In this document: positions 42,166 through 51,401 of the stretch, one piece after another | Layout: every line of letters starts with the position of its first letter | Position numbering within the stretch: position 1 is the first letter of the stretch | Assembly: GCA_963792915.1 (NCBI GenBank) | Contig: CAWBYD010000004.1 | Span: 372,001-436,000 of the forward strand | Length of the DNA stretch: 64,000 bases | Reading direction: 5' to 3' | Source of the DNA: Solirubrobacter sp963792915 | Lineage (GTDB): Bacteria > Actinomycetota > Thermoleophilia > Solirubrobacterales > Solirubrobacteraceae | Translations under genes and position numbers: made by a program | Notes under the pieces: generated by a model | What the model was told of the DNA's origin: nothing | Seen by the model: the letters and a program-made list of their open reading frames with translations, nothing else | Database searches by the model: none

Positions 42166-43163
42166 TGGACTGGCTCAGCTCGATCAAGGTCAAGCTCGGC
42201 GTCGTCGTGCTCGGCACCGCCGCCGGGACGGTGCTCGTGGTGTGGGCGGGGCGCAAGCTGGGCGTCCCGCTGTGGGTGCGCGCGCCGGTCGGGAGCCTGC
42301 TCGGGCTCGCGGTGGCGCAGTTCCTCGCCCGCGGCATGACGTCGCCGCTGCGCGAGATGGCGGACGCCGCGTCGGCGATGGCGCGCGGCGACTATGCCGG
42401 GCGCGTGCGCGCGACGTCGCGCGACGAGGTCGGCGATCTGGCGCGCGCGTTCAACGCGATGGCGGCCGAGCTCGCCGACGTGGACCGCATGCGGCGCGAG
42501 CTCGTGGCCAACGTCTCGCATGAGCTGCGGACCCCGATCGGCGCGCTGCAGGCGCTGCTGGAGAACCTCGTGGACGGCGTCGAGCCGCCCGCGCCGGCCG
42601 CGTTGCGGACCGCATTGGTGCAGACCGAAAGGCTGGGACGACTCGTGGGACAACTGCTCGACCTGTCACGGCTGGAGAGCGGCGCGCTGGCGCTGCGTCC
42701 GGCCCCGTTCGCCGTGCGCCCGCTGCTCGAGCAGGCGACCCGCGAGTGCGAGCTCGGCGAGGCGTTCCTCGCGCGGCCGGTGTGGCTGCGCGTGTGCGTC
42801 CAGCCGGGCGACCTGCGGGCCACCGGGGACTCCGAGCGCATGCATCAGGTGGTCGCGAACCTGCTCGACAACGCGGTCCGCCACTCGCCGGCCGACGGCC
42901 GCGTGTGGCTCTCGGCACACGCCGCCAAGGCCGGGGTGACGACGATCGAGGTCGCCGACGAAGGTCCCGGCATCCCGGCCGACGAGGCCGAGCGCGTCTT
43001 CGAGCGCTTCCACCGCGTGGACGCCGCGCGCGCCGCGCGCGACGGCGGCACCGGCCTCGGGCTCGCGATCGCCCGCTGGATCGTCGACGCGCACGGCGGA
43101 ACGATCAGCGTGCGCGGGCGCGAGCCCAGCGGCTGCCGCGTGGTGGTCGAGCTCCCGCGGTGA
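42156..43163 (+). CDS. Membrane sensor histidine kinase
   Basis: A 335-residue kinase pairing with the regulator before it. Two N-terminal hydrophobic helices (about 14-30 and 43-57) have almost no extracytoplasmic loop between them, so sensing is probably within the membrane. A HAMP domain ('MTSPLREMADAASAMARGDY') follows, then the H-box 'VSHELRTPIGAL' with His122, N-box 'NLLDNAVRHS', and ATP-lid motifs 'DEGPGIP' and 'GGTGLGLAIA'. The start is GTG 42156. The stop overlaps the start of the methyltransferase gene (GTGA). Confidence 0.95.
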   Translation: MRPLDWLSSIKVKLGVVVLGTAAGTVLVVWAGRKLGVPLWVRAPVGSLLGLAVAQFLARGMTSPLREMADAASAMARGDYAGRVRATSRDEVGDLARAFNAMAAELADVDRMRRELVANVSHELRTPIGALQALLENLVDGVEPPAPAALRTALVQTERLGRLVGQLLDLSRLESGALALRPAPFAVRPLLEQATRECELGEAFLARPVWLRVCVQPGDLRATGDSERMHQVVANLLDNAVRHSPADGRVWLSAHAAKAGVTTIEVADEGPGIPADEAERVFERFHRVDAARAARDGGTGLGLAIARWIVDAHGGTISVRGREPSGCRVVVELPR

Positions 43164-43786
43164 GGGAGTTCTACGAGGCGTTCTGGGCCGACGCGCCGCG
43201 CGATCCTGAGCCGTGGGCGTGGGAGCGCCGGCGTGCGCTGCTGCTCGCCGAGGCGCGGCCCGGCGAGCGCGTGCTCGACCTCGGGTGCGGCGCCGGGCGC
43301 TTCCTCGCCGCGCTGCGGGCGGCCGGGGCCGAGCCGGTCGGCGTCGAGATCGCCGCGGCAGCTGCCCAGCGTGCACGCGAGAACGTCCCGGGCGCCGACG
43401 TGCGCCTGCTCGAGCCCGGCGGCGCGCTCCCGCTCGGGCACGGCGAGGTGGACCTCGTGTGGTGCAGCGAGACGCTCGAGCACATCCCCGACGTCGCCCA
43501 CGCGCTGCTCGAGGTCCGCCGCGTGCTGCACCCCGGCGGCCGCGTCCTGATCACGGTGCCGTTCCACGGCCGGATGCTCGACACGGCGATCGCGCTGACG
43601 CGCTTCGAGCGCCACTTCGACCCGCTGGGCCAGCACGTGCGCTTCTTCACCCACCGCTCGCTGGCGACGACGCTCGAGCACGCCGGCTTCGACGCGGCGC
43701 AGATCGCGGCCATGGGCGGGCTCCCGCTGCTGCGGCGGATGCTCGTCGCGCGCGCTACCCGGCCGGGACGAGCCGCGACGTCGTGA
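43160..43786 (+). CDS. Class I SAM-dependent methyltransferase (UbiE/SAM_11 type)
   Basis: A 208-residue enzyme. SAM-binding motif I is 'RVLDLGCGAGRFLAAL', motif II 'VGVEIAAAA', then 'VDLVWCSETLEHIPD' and 'HPGGRVLITVPF'. These fit small methyltransferases of glycan or lipid pathways. It is translationally coupled to the kinase gene by GTGA, an odd partner for a sensor, so it may be part of the response. The last 32 nt overlap the convergent ligase/polymerase gene. The acceptor is unknown. Confidence 0.88.
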   Translation: MREFYEAFWADAPRDPEPWAWERRRALLLAEARPGERVLDLGCGAGRFLAALRAAGAEPVGVEIAAAAAQRARENVPGADVRLLEPGGALPLGHGEVDLVWCSETLEHIPDVAHALLEVRRVLHPGGRVLITVPFHGRMLDTAIALTRFERHFDPLGQHVRFFTHRSLATTLEHAGFDAAQIAAMGGLPLLRRMLVARATRPGRAATS

Positions 43787-45833
43787 CGATGTCGGACACG
43801 CTGCGGGCCGACATCGGATCGAGGTAGTACGCGGCCTGGAACGCGCGCAGCGCGCTTTTGGGATCGTTGAGCACTTCGAGCCGGAAGTGCCCGAGCCGGC
43901 GCCACGTCTCGGCCGTCGCCGGCTCGAGGTCGACGGCCTGGTCGAGCGCGCGCTGCGCCCCGGCGCGGTCGCCCCGCGCCTGCTCGATCGCGGCGAGGTC
44001 GAACAGCGGATCCTTGGACAGCGGGTCGCGCTCATGCGCGATCCGCGCGATCGATGCCGCCGCCACGAGCGCGCCCTGGTCGACGCGGTCGAACGCCGCC
44101 GTCTCGGCGTGCTCGGAGCGCACCGGCTGCAGCGCGGCCCAGGACAGGAGCACGGCGCCGGCGACCGCCAGCGCGCCGGCGGCCGGCGCGAAGAGGCCGC
44201 GCCGCGGGACGACGTCCGCGACCGGCTCCAGGCGCTCTCGGATCGTCCCGCGCGACGCCACCCAGCCGGCGCACAGCAGCGCCGGGACGACGTTGCCCGG
44301 TACGAACCACGTCCAGTCGATCGCCGAGTGCAGGCCGAAGATCAGCGCCACCAGCGCCAGCGCGGCCAGCCCGACGCGCTCGGCGTCCCAGTGCAGCCCG
44401 CGGTCGCGACGGCGCAGGCCGAGCGCGCGTGCCGCCGCCCAGAACCACGCGAGCGTGGGCAGCAGCGAGATTCCCAGCCCCACCCAGCCGAGGTCGGCGA
44501 GCGTCTGGACGACGTAGCCGTGCGCGTGGCGCGCCGTGCTCGGCTCGGTGCGATAGCGCAGGCGCAGCGTGCCGTAGGAGCCCGCGCCGTTGCCGAGCCA
44601 CGGGCTGTCCGCATGCAGCTTGAGCGCCTCGCGCCAGTAGCGCGCGCGCACGGAGGACGTCTGGCTGAAGCGGCTGGGGGTGTTGGCGGGAGTCTCCGCC
44701 ACCGGGTTGGTCGCCTGCGTCCAGGCCTTCGAGATCTGGCCCGAGATCCCCCCGGGCGCGTTGGACAGCATCAGCACCGCCACCGCGGGAACCACCGCCA
44801 GCGCGCCGACCAGGAGGCGGCTCGCGCGCGCCCGCACCTGGGCGTCGGGAGGATGACGGTCGCCGAGGAAGCCGACCGCCAGCCCGGCCGTCGTCAGCGC
44901 GACGAACAGCAGCAGGAGCAGGGCTCCGAGCGAATAGCCGGAGTCCTCGCGCAGTGCGAGCTGGGCGCCGTCGAGCGCCAGCCCGTCCTGCGCGAACGCC
45001 CACGCGACCAGCGGCAGCGTCGCCGCCAGGACGCCCGCGATGACCACGATCGAGCGCAGCCGCAGGGGCACGATCGCCAGCCAGACGGCGAGCCCGATTC
45101 CGACCGCCAGCAGCGCGCCGCGCGAGTAGGAGAGCAGGATGCAGACCACCATCGCGCCCAGCGCGGGCCACGCGAGCGCGTTCACGGCGGCGTGGCCGGA
45201 GCGGCGCGCCGCGAGCCACAGCAGCGGCGGCACGCCGAGCGCCGCCGCCAGGCCGACGCTGTTCCAGTAGCCGAACGGCGGGCGCAGGCGCGCGAAGCTC
45301 TCGTCGGGCGCGAGCCAGCCCGGGAAGACCTTCGTCAGCAGCGACCAGCCGCAGATCGCCAGCGCCGACAGCGCCACCGCGTGGATGAGCGACGTCCAGC
45401 GCGCCGGAGCGAGGCGTCCGAGCGCGACTCCGGCGGCCAGGACCGCGAGATAGGCGAACGTCCGGTCGGCCTCGAGCCACGAATCGCTCGGGGTCAGCGA
45501 CCAGGTGATCGAGAGCGTGGTGTAGACCGCGAGCAGCGCGAAGCCCGCGAGCATGCAGCCGCCGCGCACGCGCCGCGGCACCCCGGCCCGGCGCGGCGTG
45601 AGCAGCGCGATCGCGCTGATCACGGCGCCGGCCAGCAGCAGCCCGACCTCGGTCCACGTGGTGCGGTCGAGCTCGGCGCCGCCCTGCGCGACGAACGCGC
45701 TCAGGCCGATCGCGAGCGCCGTTCCGGCGGTCAGTACGACGGGTCCGTCGAGCGCGAACGGCAGCGCGAAGCGGCGCACTCGCGCGCCCGGCGGCGCGAC
45801 GTACGAGCGGCGGCTACCGGTGGCTGATGACAC
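43755..45833 (-). CDS. O-antigen ligase/polymerase-like membrane protein with TPR tail
   Basis: A 692-residue protein with about 12 hydrophobic helices. It carries a Wzy/WaaL-type periplasmic region 'RARYWREALKLHADSPWLGN' followed by 'GAGSYGTLRLRYR' and 'HAHGYVVQTLADLGWVGLG', the pattern of the Wzy_C (O-antigen ligase) family. After residue 600 a soluble region has TPR-like helices ('DPLFDLAAIEQARGDRAGAQ', 'RALDQAVDLEPATAETW'). It would polymerise or ligate lipid-linked glycan outside the membrane. The GTG start overlaps the end of the upstream gene by 20 nt, and glycosyltransferases follow further upstream on the same strand. Confidence 0.85.
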   Translation of the reverse strand: MSSATGSRRSYVAPPGARVRRFALPFALDGPVVLTAGTALAIGLSAFVAQGGAELDRTTWTEVGLLLAGAVISAIALLTPRRAGVPRRVRGGCMLAGFALLAVYTTLSITWSLTPSDSWLEADRTFAYLAVLAAGVALGRLAPARWTSLIHAVALSALAICGWSLLTKVFPGWLAPDESFARLRPPFGYWNSVGLAAALGVPPLLWLAARRSGHAAVNALAWPALGAMVVCILLSYSRGALLAVGIGLAVWLAIVPLRLRSIVVIAGVLAATLPLVAWAFAQDGLALDGAQLALREDSGYSLGALLLLLFVALTTAGLAVGFLGDRHPPDAQVRARASRLLVGALAVVPAVAVLMLSNAPGGISGQISKAWTQATNPVAETPANTPSRFSQTSSVRARYWREALKLHADSPWLGNGAGSYGTLRLRYRTEPSTARHAHGYVVQTLADLGWVGLGISLLPTLAWFWAAARALGLRRRDRGLHWDAERVGLAALALVALIFGLHSAIDWTWFVPGNVVPALLCAGWVASRGTIRERLEPVADVVPRRGLFAPAAGALAVAGAVLLSWAALQPVRSEHAETAAFDRVDQGALVAAASIARIAHERDPLSKDPLFDLAAIEQARGDRAGAQRALDQAVDLEPATAETWRRLGHFRLEVLNDPKSALRAFQAAYYLDPMSARSVSDIVTTSRLVPAG

Positions 45834-46419
45834 GAACCAGAGGTCTGGCCAGCAGTGCGAGCGCCGCCGCGGCCAGCGCAGCGAGGACCACGATCAGAAG
45901 TCCCGGCACGCTGTTGCGGCCGATGCTGGCGGCCAGCCGCGCGCTCGGGACCACCGAGTGCCGGGGCAGCTTCAGCTCGTCCGCGCCCGCCTTCCCCGCG
46001 TCGGTGACGGCCTGGTGCTCCTGCGGCGTGTACGGGGCGGGCAGCTTGTTCGATTGCGTCGACGTGTCGCTGAGCCGGGACGCGTCCGGCGTGGCGGTCG
46101 CCGTGGCCGGTGCGCTGGGGGTCGAGGACCCGCCGCCGCCGGTTCCGCCACCCGCTCCGGCGGTGGAGGTGTGGTTCCCGCCGCTCGACGAGGTGCGCGC
46201 GTCGAGCGCGCGCGATAGCACGTCGCGGCAGTCGGAGTACTCGTCGACGTCGGTGGGCAGCGCCTTCTGCGCGGCACGCAGCTCGGCGGCGCTGTAGTTG
46301 CCCTGGAGCACGCCGTCGTCGAAACAGTCGCGCAGCACGTCGTTCGGGCTCGCCGCGTGAGCCGCAGCCGGGACGAGCGCGAGCACCGCGAACAGGGCCA
46401 GGAAGATGGTCCGTCGCAT
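45814..46419 (-). CDS. Exported, C-terminally membrane-anchored protein of unknown function
   Basis: A protein of about 201 residues with signal peptide ('TIFLALFAVLALVPAAAHA'), an N-terminal helical domain with two Cys ('VLRDCFDDGVLQGNYSAAEL', 'DEYSDCRDVLSRAL'), a Ser/Gly/Thr-rich linker and a C-terminal hydrophobic helix ('LLIVVLAALAAAALALLARP') with a basic end. The layout suggests a surface protein with a membrane-anchored tail. It lies between a glycosyltransferase gene (14 nt upstream) and the ligase/polymerase gene (overlapping), so it may assist polymer export. ATG 46419 was chosen over GTG 46431. Confidence 0.7.
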   Translation of the reverse strand: MRRTIFLALFAVLALVPAAAHAASPNDVLRDCFDDGVLQGNYSAAELRAAQKALPTDVDEYSDCRDVLSRALDARTSSSGGNHTSTAGAGGGTGGGGSSTPSAPATATATPDASRLSDTSTQSNKLPAPYTPQEHQAVTDAGKAGADELKLPRHSVVPSARLAASIGRNSVPGLLIVVLAALAAAALALLARPLVRVISHR

Positions 46420-46432
46420 CGGCGAAACCACG

Positions 46433-47485
46433 CTAGCAGCCGCCTTTTGCGGCGCCCGCGGCCTGCAAGGCGGCGCTCATGCCGTGCGCCCAGGCCGCCG
46501 GCGTGTAGTCCGCGACGGCCGCGCGCGCCGCGGCTCCCAGCCGCGCGCGCAGCCCCGCGTCGTCGCGCAGGCGGACCAGCGCGGCGGCGAGCGCGTCCGC
46601 GTCGCCCGCTCGGACGACGAGCCCGGTGCGCTCGTGGCGCACGAGCCCGCCCGCGGCGGCTCCGACAGCGTCTGTGGCGATCACGGGAACTCCCTGGTGG
46701 AAGGCTTCGTTGACGACGAGGCCCCACGGCTCGAGGAAGTCGCGCGTGGGGACCGACGGTACGACCACAACGTCGCTCCCGGCGTAGGAGTTGCGCAGTT
46801 CGGGCGCGCTCAATGCGCCGAGCACGTGGGCCCCGGCGGCGACGGCCCGGGCTCGGAACGGACCGTCGCCGCACAGGACGAGCGCGCCGGAGGGGCGGAG
46901 GGCACTCCACGCCGCCAGCAACACCGGCAGCCCCTTTTCCCCTTCGAGGCGTCCCGCAAACAGGACTTGGAACGGCGCGCGCCGGTCGGGCGTCGCGTTG
47001 GCGGACCAGAAGGCCGCGTCGACGCTCTGCGGGGCCTCGAAGATCGGCTCTGCCGCGCCCTTGGAGCGCACATAGGCCGAGACGTGCGGGCCGTAGGTGG
47101 CGATCGCGTCGGCGTGGCGGTAGAGGTGGCGCAGCGGCAGGTAGGACAGCGCGTGCGCCGCGGTCCGGGGGTGCCGCCAGATCGTCGCCCACAGCACGAA
47201 CGGGACGCGCGCCGCCCGCGCTCCCGCGTAGGCCCCGGGCAGCGCGACGCGGCCGGAGAGCCCGGCGATCACGGCCCGGTAGCGCCCGGACGCCGCGAGC
47301 CGCGCGATCGCGCGCTCCGGCGGCGCCAGCGCCGGGAACGGCAGCGCGCCCGCGGTCCCGCCGCCGCCGTGCCGCACGCCGCCGCCGACGAGCGCGAAGA
47401 CGGCGTCCTCGCGCTCGTGCAGCGCGGCGAACGCCGGGACCCGGAACGGCGGCGCGTGGTTCGTGACGAACAGGACGGGCTTCAC
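46433..47485 (-). CDS. Glycosyltransferase family 4
   Basis: A 350-residue GT-B retaining transferase. The N-domain starts 'VKPVLFVTNHAPPFRVPAF'; the C-domain has the donor-site text 'VLFAGRLEGEKGLPVLLAAW', 'LVLCGDGPFRARA' and the E-x7-E type motif 'LEPWGLVVNEAFHQGVPVIA'. It acts on lipid-linked or nascent glycan in the cytoplasm; donor and linkage are not predictable. The GTG start overlaps the stop of the next transferase gene upstream by 4 nt. Confidence 0.92.
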   Translation of the reverse strand: MKPVLFVTNHAPPFRVPAFAALHEREDAVFALVGGGVRHGGGGTAGALPFPALAPPERAIARLAASGRYRAVIAGLSGRVALPGAYAGARAARVPFVLWATIWRHPRTAAHALSYLPLRHLYRHADAIATYGPHVSAYVRSKGAAEPIFEAPQSVDAAFWSANATPDRRAPFQVLFAGRLEGEKGLPVLLAAWSALRPSGALVLCGDGPFRARAVAAGAHVLGALSAPELRNSYAGSDVVVVPSVPTRDFLEPWGLVVNEAFHQGVPVIATDAVGAAAGGLVRHERTGLVVRAGDADALAAALVRLRDDAGLRARLGAAARAAVADYTPAAWAHGMSAALQAAGAAKGGC

Positions 47486-48624
47486 CGGAGCGCGTCCTGG
47501 TAGGCGGCCACGGTCGCGCGCCCGCAGGCGTCCCAGGTGAAGTTCGCCTCGACGTTCGCGCGCGCGGCGGCGCCGAGCTGCCGCCGCAGCCCGCCGTCGT
47601 CGAGCAGCGCGCGCAACTCGGCCGCCAGCGCGCCGGGGTCCTCGCGCGCGACGAGCCGCAGCCCGCCGCCGCACGCCGCGATCTCCTCCGGCCCCGGCTC
47701 GCCGCGCGTGCCGATCGCGGGCACGCCGGCGGCCATCGCCTCGATGTAGGCGACGCCGAACGCCTCCTCCACGCTCGGCAGCACGAAGATCCCGGCGCCG
47801 CGCGCCGCCTCGAGCGCATCCGCGGGCGCGAGCCGCCCGCGCCAGCACACCCGCTCCGCGACGCCCAGCTCGGCCGCGAGCCGGGTCAGCGCGGGGCGTT
47901 CCGGGCCGTCGCCGACCACGATCCAGCGCGCCTCGGACAGCAGCGGCAGGGCGCGCAGGACGTCGGCGTGGCGCTTGCGGGCGATCAGGTTGCCGACCGT
48001 GACGAGCGTCGTCGCGTCCGCCGACGGGGTCGCGGGCAGATCGGTGCCAAGATGCACGACGCGCACGTCGCGCGCGCCGAGTGCGCCGCTGCGATCGGCG
48101 ATCGCCTGGGAGTTGGCGAGCGTCAGCCGCGCCGCCGCGAGCGCGCGCTGGACGGCAGCGCGGCCGCCGGGGAAGCGTTCGGCGACGCCGAGCACGTCGC
48201 CGCCGTGCACGCTGATCACCAGCGGGACGTCGAGCCGCGCGCGCCGGACGGCATCGCCCGCCGGTGTCGCGTAGTGGGCGTGCACGAGGTCGAACGGCCC
48301 GAGCGCGCGCAGCGCCACGGCGAGCGTCGGCGCCGCCCACGCGCCCCACGACGCGTACCAGCGCGGCCGCGGCGGTGCGAGGAAGGGCACGTACGTGACG
48401 CGGATTCCGTCGAGCATCGTCCGCAGCGGCTGGCGCAGCGGCTCGAGCAGCGCGGGGAGCCGCCGCTCGCGCAGCGCTGCCGCCGATGGGAGCGGGCGGT
48501 GCAGCACGAGGACCTCGACGTCGATGCCCGCGTCCCTGGTCGCCAGCGCCTGGCGGTGCGCCCACACGCCCAACGTCGGGTCGGCGGCGCGCGGGTAGTA
48601 CTCGGCGACGATCGCGACCCTCAC
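47482..48624 (-). CDS. Glycosyltransferase family 4
   Basis: A 380-residue GT-B enzyme. The N-domain reads 'RVAIVAEYYPRAADPTLGVW' with 'DLVHAHYATPAGDA' and 'VISVHGGDVLGVAERF'; the C-domain has 'LVTVGNLIARKRHADVLRAL', 'WIVVGDGPERPAL' and 'PSVEEAFGVAYIEAMAAGVP'. It is one of three consecutive transferases coupled by GTGA-type overlaps (46433-50237). The start is GTG 48624. Confidence 0.93.
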   Translation of the reverse strand: MRVAIVAEYYPRAADPTLGVWAHRQALATRDAGIDVEVLVLHRPLPSAAALRERRLPALLEPLRQPLRTMLDGIRVTYVPFLAPPRPRWYASWGAWAAPTLAVALRALGPFDLVHAHYATPAGDAVRRARLDVPLVISVHGGDVLGVAERFPGGRAAVQRALAAARLTLANSQAIADRSGALGARDVRVVHLGTDLPATPSADATTLVTVGNLIARKRHADVLRALPLLSEARWIVVGDGPERPALTRLAAELGVAERVCWRGRLAPADALEAARGAGIFVLPSVEEAFGVAYIEAMAAGVPAIGTRGEPGPEEIAACGGGLRLVAREDPGALAAELRALLDDGGLRRQLGAAARANVEANFTWDACGRATVAAYQDALR

Positions 48625-50237
48625 GGCAGCTCCCGGTACGCAGCGAGCACCTCGGAGGCCTGGGCCCGGGTCACGTACGCGCGCCCGTCGAGGTACGCCT
48701 CGGCTTCGGCGATCGCGGCGTCGCGCGGATAGTCGACGGCGACCGGGCGCAGGTGGCGCACCGGCGTGGCGTCGACGACGCCGATCGGCCAGCCGTGCTC
48801 CTCGGCCAGCGCGCTCCAGCGCGCGTCGAGGCCCCAGCCCATCCGCAGGTCCGGGAACGGGAGCAGCGCCGCGGCCGCGCGTGCGCTGAGCGCAGTGACC
48901 GGGCCGATCTCCACGAAGCGCGTCCGGCGGGCGAGCACGCCCGGGCGCCGGCGCGTGACCTCCCACGCGCCGTGCGAGGCGAACGCGTGCGCGGGCTGCG
49001 CGAGCTCGAAGCCGAACGCCTCCGCCAGCGCCAGGAAGCGGTCGAGGAAGCCACGCCCCAGCAGCACGTCGTCGTCGACGATCACCAGCCAGTCCGCGCC
49101 GTCGAGCGGCGCGGACTCCAGGGCGGCGTTGATGTTCTGCCACTTGCCGAGCCCCGGGCCCGGCTCGACGAGCGCGAGGCGAACGTCGTGGCGGGAGCGG
49201 GAGAGCTCGCGCCGCAGCCGCGCGACGGTCGCCGTGTGCGAGGGCCGGACGACGCCGACCACGTGCACGCGCCGGCGCGGCGTCGGCGGGACGCGCACGC
49301 GCCGGGTGGCGAGCGCGTCCTTCAGCGCTCCGACGAGCAGGCCGCGCCGCCCCAGCGTCCCCGAGCGGCCGGAGAGGAAGTCCGGATCGGCGGCGTTCGG
49401 CGGCGCCGGCGCGGGATCCAGCGCCTCGGCGAGCCGCCCGAGCGTCAGCGCCGCGAGCACGATCCCGACGCCGCAGCGGCGCCGCGCGACGTGCCACACG
49501 CACCCGGCCAGCGTTCGCAGCTCGCCGCCCACGCCCGGCGCGCGCCCGCCGAAGACCTCGTAGCGCCGCGCCGCCCGCCCGCGCTGGAAGGCCGCGCGCG
49601 ACAGCGCGCCCAGCCGCGCGTCGCGCCCCGCGCGCCGGTGGTCCACGCCCGCCGCGGCGACGTACCCCACGCGGCCGCCGCCGGCCCGCAGCCGCCGCTG
49701 CCAGTCCTCCTCGTCGCCCGCGCCGCCCAGCGCCTCGTCGAACGGCCCCACGCGCTCGAGCGCCTCCCGCCGCAGCGCCATGTTCGCGCCCCACACGAAC
49801 TCGGCCTCCCTATCGGAAGGGCCGAGGTCGAGCGCCGTGATCGGCAGCGGCTCGCGCCCGCAGGCGCGCAGCCGCGACCCCTCGAGCCGCGGCCGGATCG
49901 GGCCGCCGAACGCGTCCTCCGAGCGCGTGTCCGCGGCGGTCAGCAGCGCGTCCAGCCAGCCCGGCCAGACCGCGACGTCGTCGTCGAGGAAGCAGACGAG
50001 CTCGCCGGTGGACGCCGCCACCGCCGCGTTGCGGGCGACGTTGATGCCGCGCGCGCGCCCGAGCACGACGTAGCGGCCGCCGTGGCCCGCCACCAGTGCC
50101 GCGGTCGCCGCGTCCTCCGGCCCGTCCTCGACAACGACGATCTCGGCCCCCGCGGCCTGTGGCGCGACGGACGCGAGCGCCACCGCCAGATAGCTGTGGC
50201 GGCCGCGCGTGGGCACGCAGATCGAGGCTCTCGACAC
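48621..50237 (-). CDS. Two-domain glycosyltransferase family 2 protein (tandem GT-A)
   Basis: A 538-residue protein with two GT-A domains. Domain 1 (1-230) has 'SICVPTRGRHSYLAVALASV', the metal-binding 'LVCFLDDDVAVWPGW' and 'FVWGANMALRREALERVGPF'. Domain 2 (about 320-538) starts 'RVHVVGVVRPSHTATVARLR' and has 'WLVIVDDDVLLGRGFLDRFL' with 'GWGLDARWSALAEEHGWPIG'. Both DDD triads are intact, so it may add two sugars or alternate linkages. It is the first gene of the three-transferase unit and is divergent from the GT4 gene at 50262, with 24 nt between the starts. Confidence 0.9.
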   Translation of the reverse strand: MSRASICVPTRGRHSYLAVALASVAPQAAGAEIVVVEDGPEDAATAALVAGHGGRYVVLGRARGINVARNAAVAASTGELVCFLDDDVAVWPGWLDALLTAADTRSEDAFGGPIRPRLEGSRLRACGREPLPITALDLGPSDREAEFVWGANMALRREALERVGPFDEALGGAGDEEDWQRRLRAGGGRVGYVAAAGVDHRRAGRDARLGALSRAAFQRGRAARRYEVFGGRAPGVGGELRTLAGCVWHVARRRCGVGIVLAALTLGRLAEALDPAPAPPNAADPDFLSGRSGTLGRRGLLVGALKDALATRRVRVPPTPRRRVHVVGVVRPSHTATVARLRRELSRSRHDVRLALVEPGPGLGKWQNINAALESAPLDGADWLVIVDDDVLLGRGFLDRFLALAEAFGFELAQPAHAFASHGAWEVTRRRPGVLARRTRFVEIGPVTALSARAAAALLPFPDLRMGWGLDARWSALAEEHGWPIGVVDATPVRHLRPVAVDYPRDAAIAEAEAYLDGRAYVTRAQASEVLAAYRELP

Positions 50238-50261
50238 GCCTGGAGACTAGGCTGCGCCCGT

Positions 50262-51392
50262 GTGATCCTCCTGCTGCACCACCGCTACCGCCACGCCGGC
50301 GGCGAGGAGCGGGCGGTCGCCGACCTGCAGTGGTTGATCCGCGAGCACCTGCACGAGGACGCCGAGGTGCTCGAGCGCGACTCGGCGTCGGTCAGCAGCC
50401 CACAGGCCGCGGTGGCGCTGATCGCGGGCGGCCTGCGGCCCGACGACGTCGCTGCCGCGGTCCGGCGCACGAAGGCGCGCGTCGTGCACGCCCACAACGT
50501 CCACCCGACGTTCGGCTGGCGCGCGCTCGCCGCCGCCCGCGAGGCCGGCGCACGGGTGGTGCTGCACCTGCACAACTACCGGCTCGTGTGCGCGGTCGGG
50601 ACCTGCTTCACCCGTGGGCAGGACTGCACGCGCTGCCACGGTCGCGACACGCGCCCGGGCCTGCGGCTCAACTGCCGCGGCGGCTCGCGCGCCGAGGCCG
50701 CCGCCTACGCCGCCGGGCTGGCCCTGTGGCAGCGCCGCCTCACCGAGGCGGCGGACGCGATCGTGGTGCCGAGCGCGTTCGCGCTGGACCGGTTGCGCGC
50801 GCTCGGGGCGCAGCTGCCGCACGCGCGCGTGCTCGGCTCCGTCCAGCGCGAGTTCGCGCCGCGCTCGGCCGCGGCGGCGGGCACGTACGTGCTCGCCGCG
50901 GGCCGGCTGACGCCCGAGAAGGGCTTCGCCGACGCCGTGGACGCCTGCGCGCGCGCCGGACTGGCGCTGGTCGTCGCCGGCGACGGCCCGCAGCTCGCCG
51001 AGCTGCGAGCCCGCGGCGAGCCGGCCGGCGTGCGCTTCGCGGGACGGGTCGACGCCGCCGAGCTCGCGCGGTTGCGAGCGGGCGCCGCGGCCGCGGTCGT
51101 GCCGTCGCGCTATGCGGAGATCCTCCCGCTGGCGGCGCTCGAGGCGATGGCCGCCGGGCTCCCGACGGCCGCCGCGCGCTCGGGCGGGCTGGCGGAGGCG
51201 GTGCCGCAGGAGGGCCTGTACCCGGCGGGCGACGTCGAAGCGCTCGCCGAGCGCCTGACCGAGCTGTATGCGAGCGCCGCGGCGGGCGAGCGGGCGCTGG
51301 CCGTGGTGCGGGAGCGCTGGTCGCCGGCCGCCGTCGCGGAGCAGCTCGGTGCGCTCTATGACCGCAACTCCGCGCCCGCGACCGTGCTCTAA
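50262..51392 (+). CDS. Glycosyltransferase family 4 with Cys-rich insert
   Basis: A 376-residue GT-B enzyme. It starts (GTG) 'ILLLHHRYRHAGGEERAVAD', with 'ARVVHAHNVHPTFGW' and the donor-domain text 'LAAGRLTPEKGFADAVDACA', 'VVAGDGPQLAEL' and 'PSRYAEILPLAALEAMAAGL'. After 'LHLHNYRLV' it has five Cys over about 32 residues (C-x5-C-x6-C-x2-C, then C), a feature of one GT4 branch and possibly a metal site. The following secreted protein gene starts 9 nt after the stop. Confidence 0.92.
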   Translation: MILLLHHRYRHAGGEERAVADLQWLIREHLHEDAEVLERDSASVSSPQAAVALIAGGLRPDDVAAAVRRTKARVVHAHNVHPTFGWRALAAAREAGARVVLHLHNYRLVCAVGTCFTRGQDCTRCHGRDTRPGLRLNCRGGSRAEAAAYAAGLALWQRRLTEAADAIVVPSAFALDRLRALGAQLPHARVLGSVQREFAPRSAAAAGTYVLAAGRLTPEKGFADAVDACARAGLALVVAGDGPQLAELRARGEPAGVRFAGRVDAAELARLRAGAAAAVVPSRYAEILPLAALEAMAAGLPTAAARSGGLAEAVPQEGLYPAGDVEALAERLTELYASAAAGERALAVVRERWSPAAVAEQLGALYDRNSAPATVL

Positions 51393-51401
51393 TCGTCGAC
51401 C

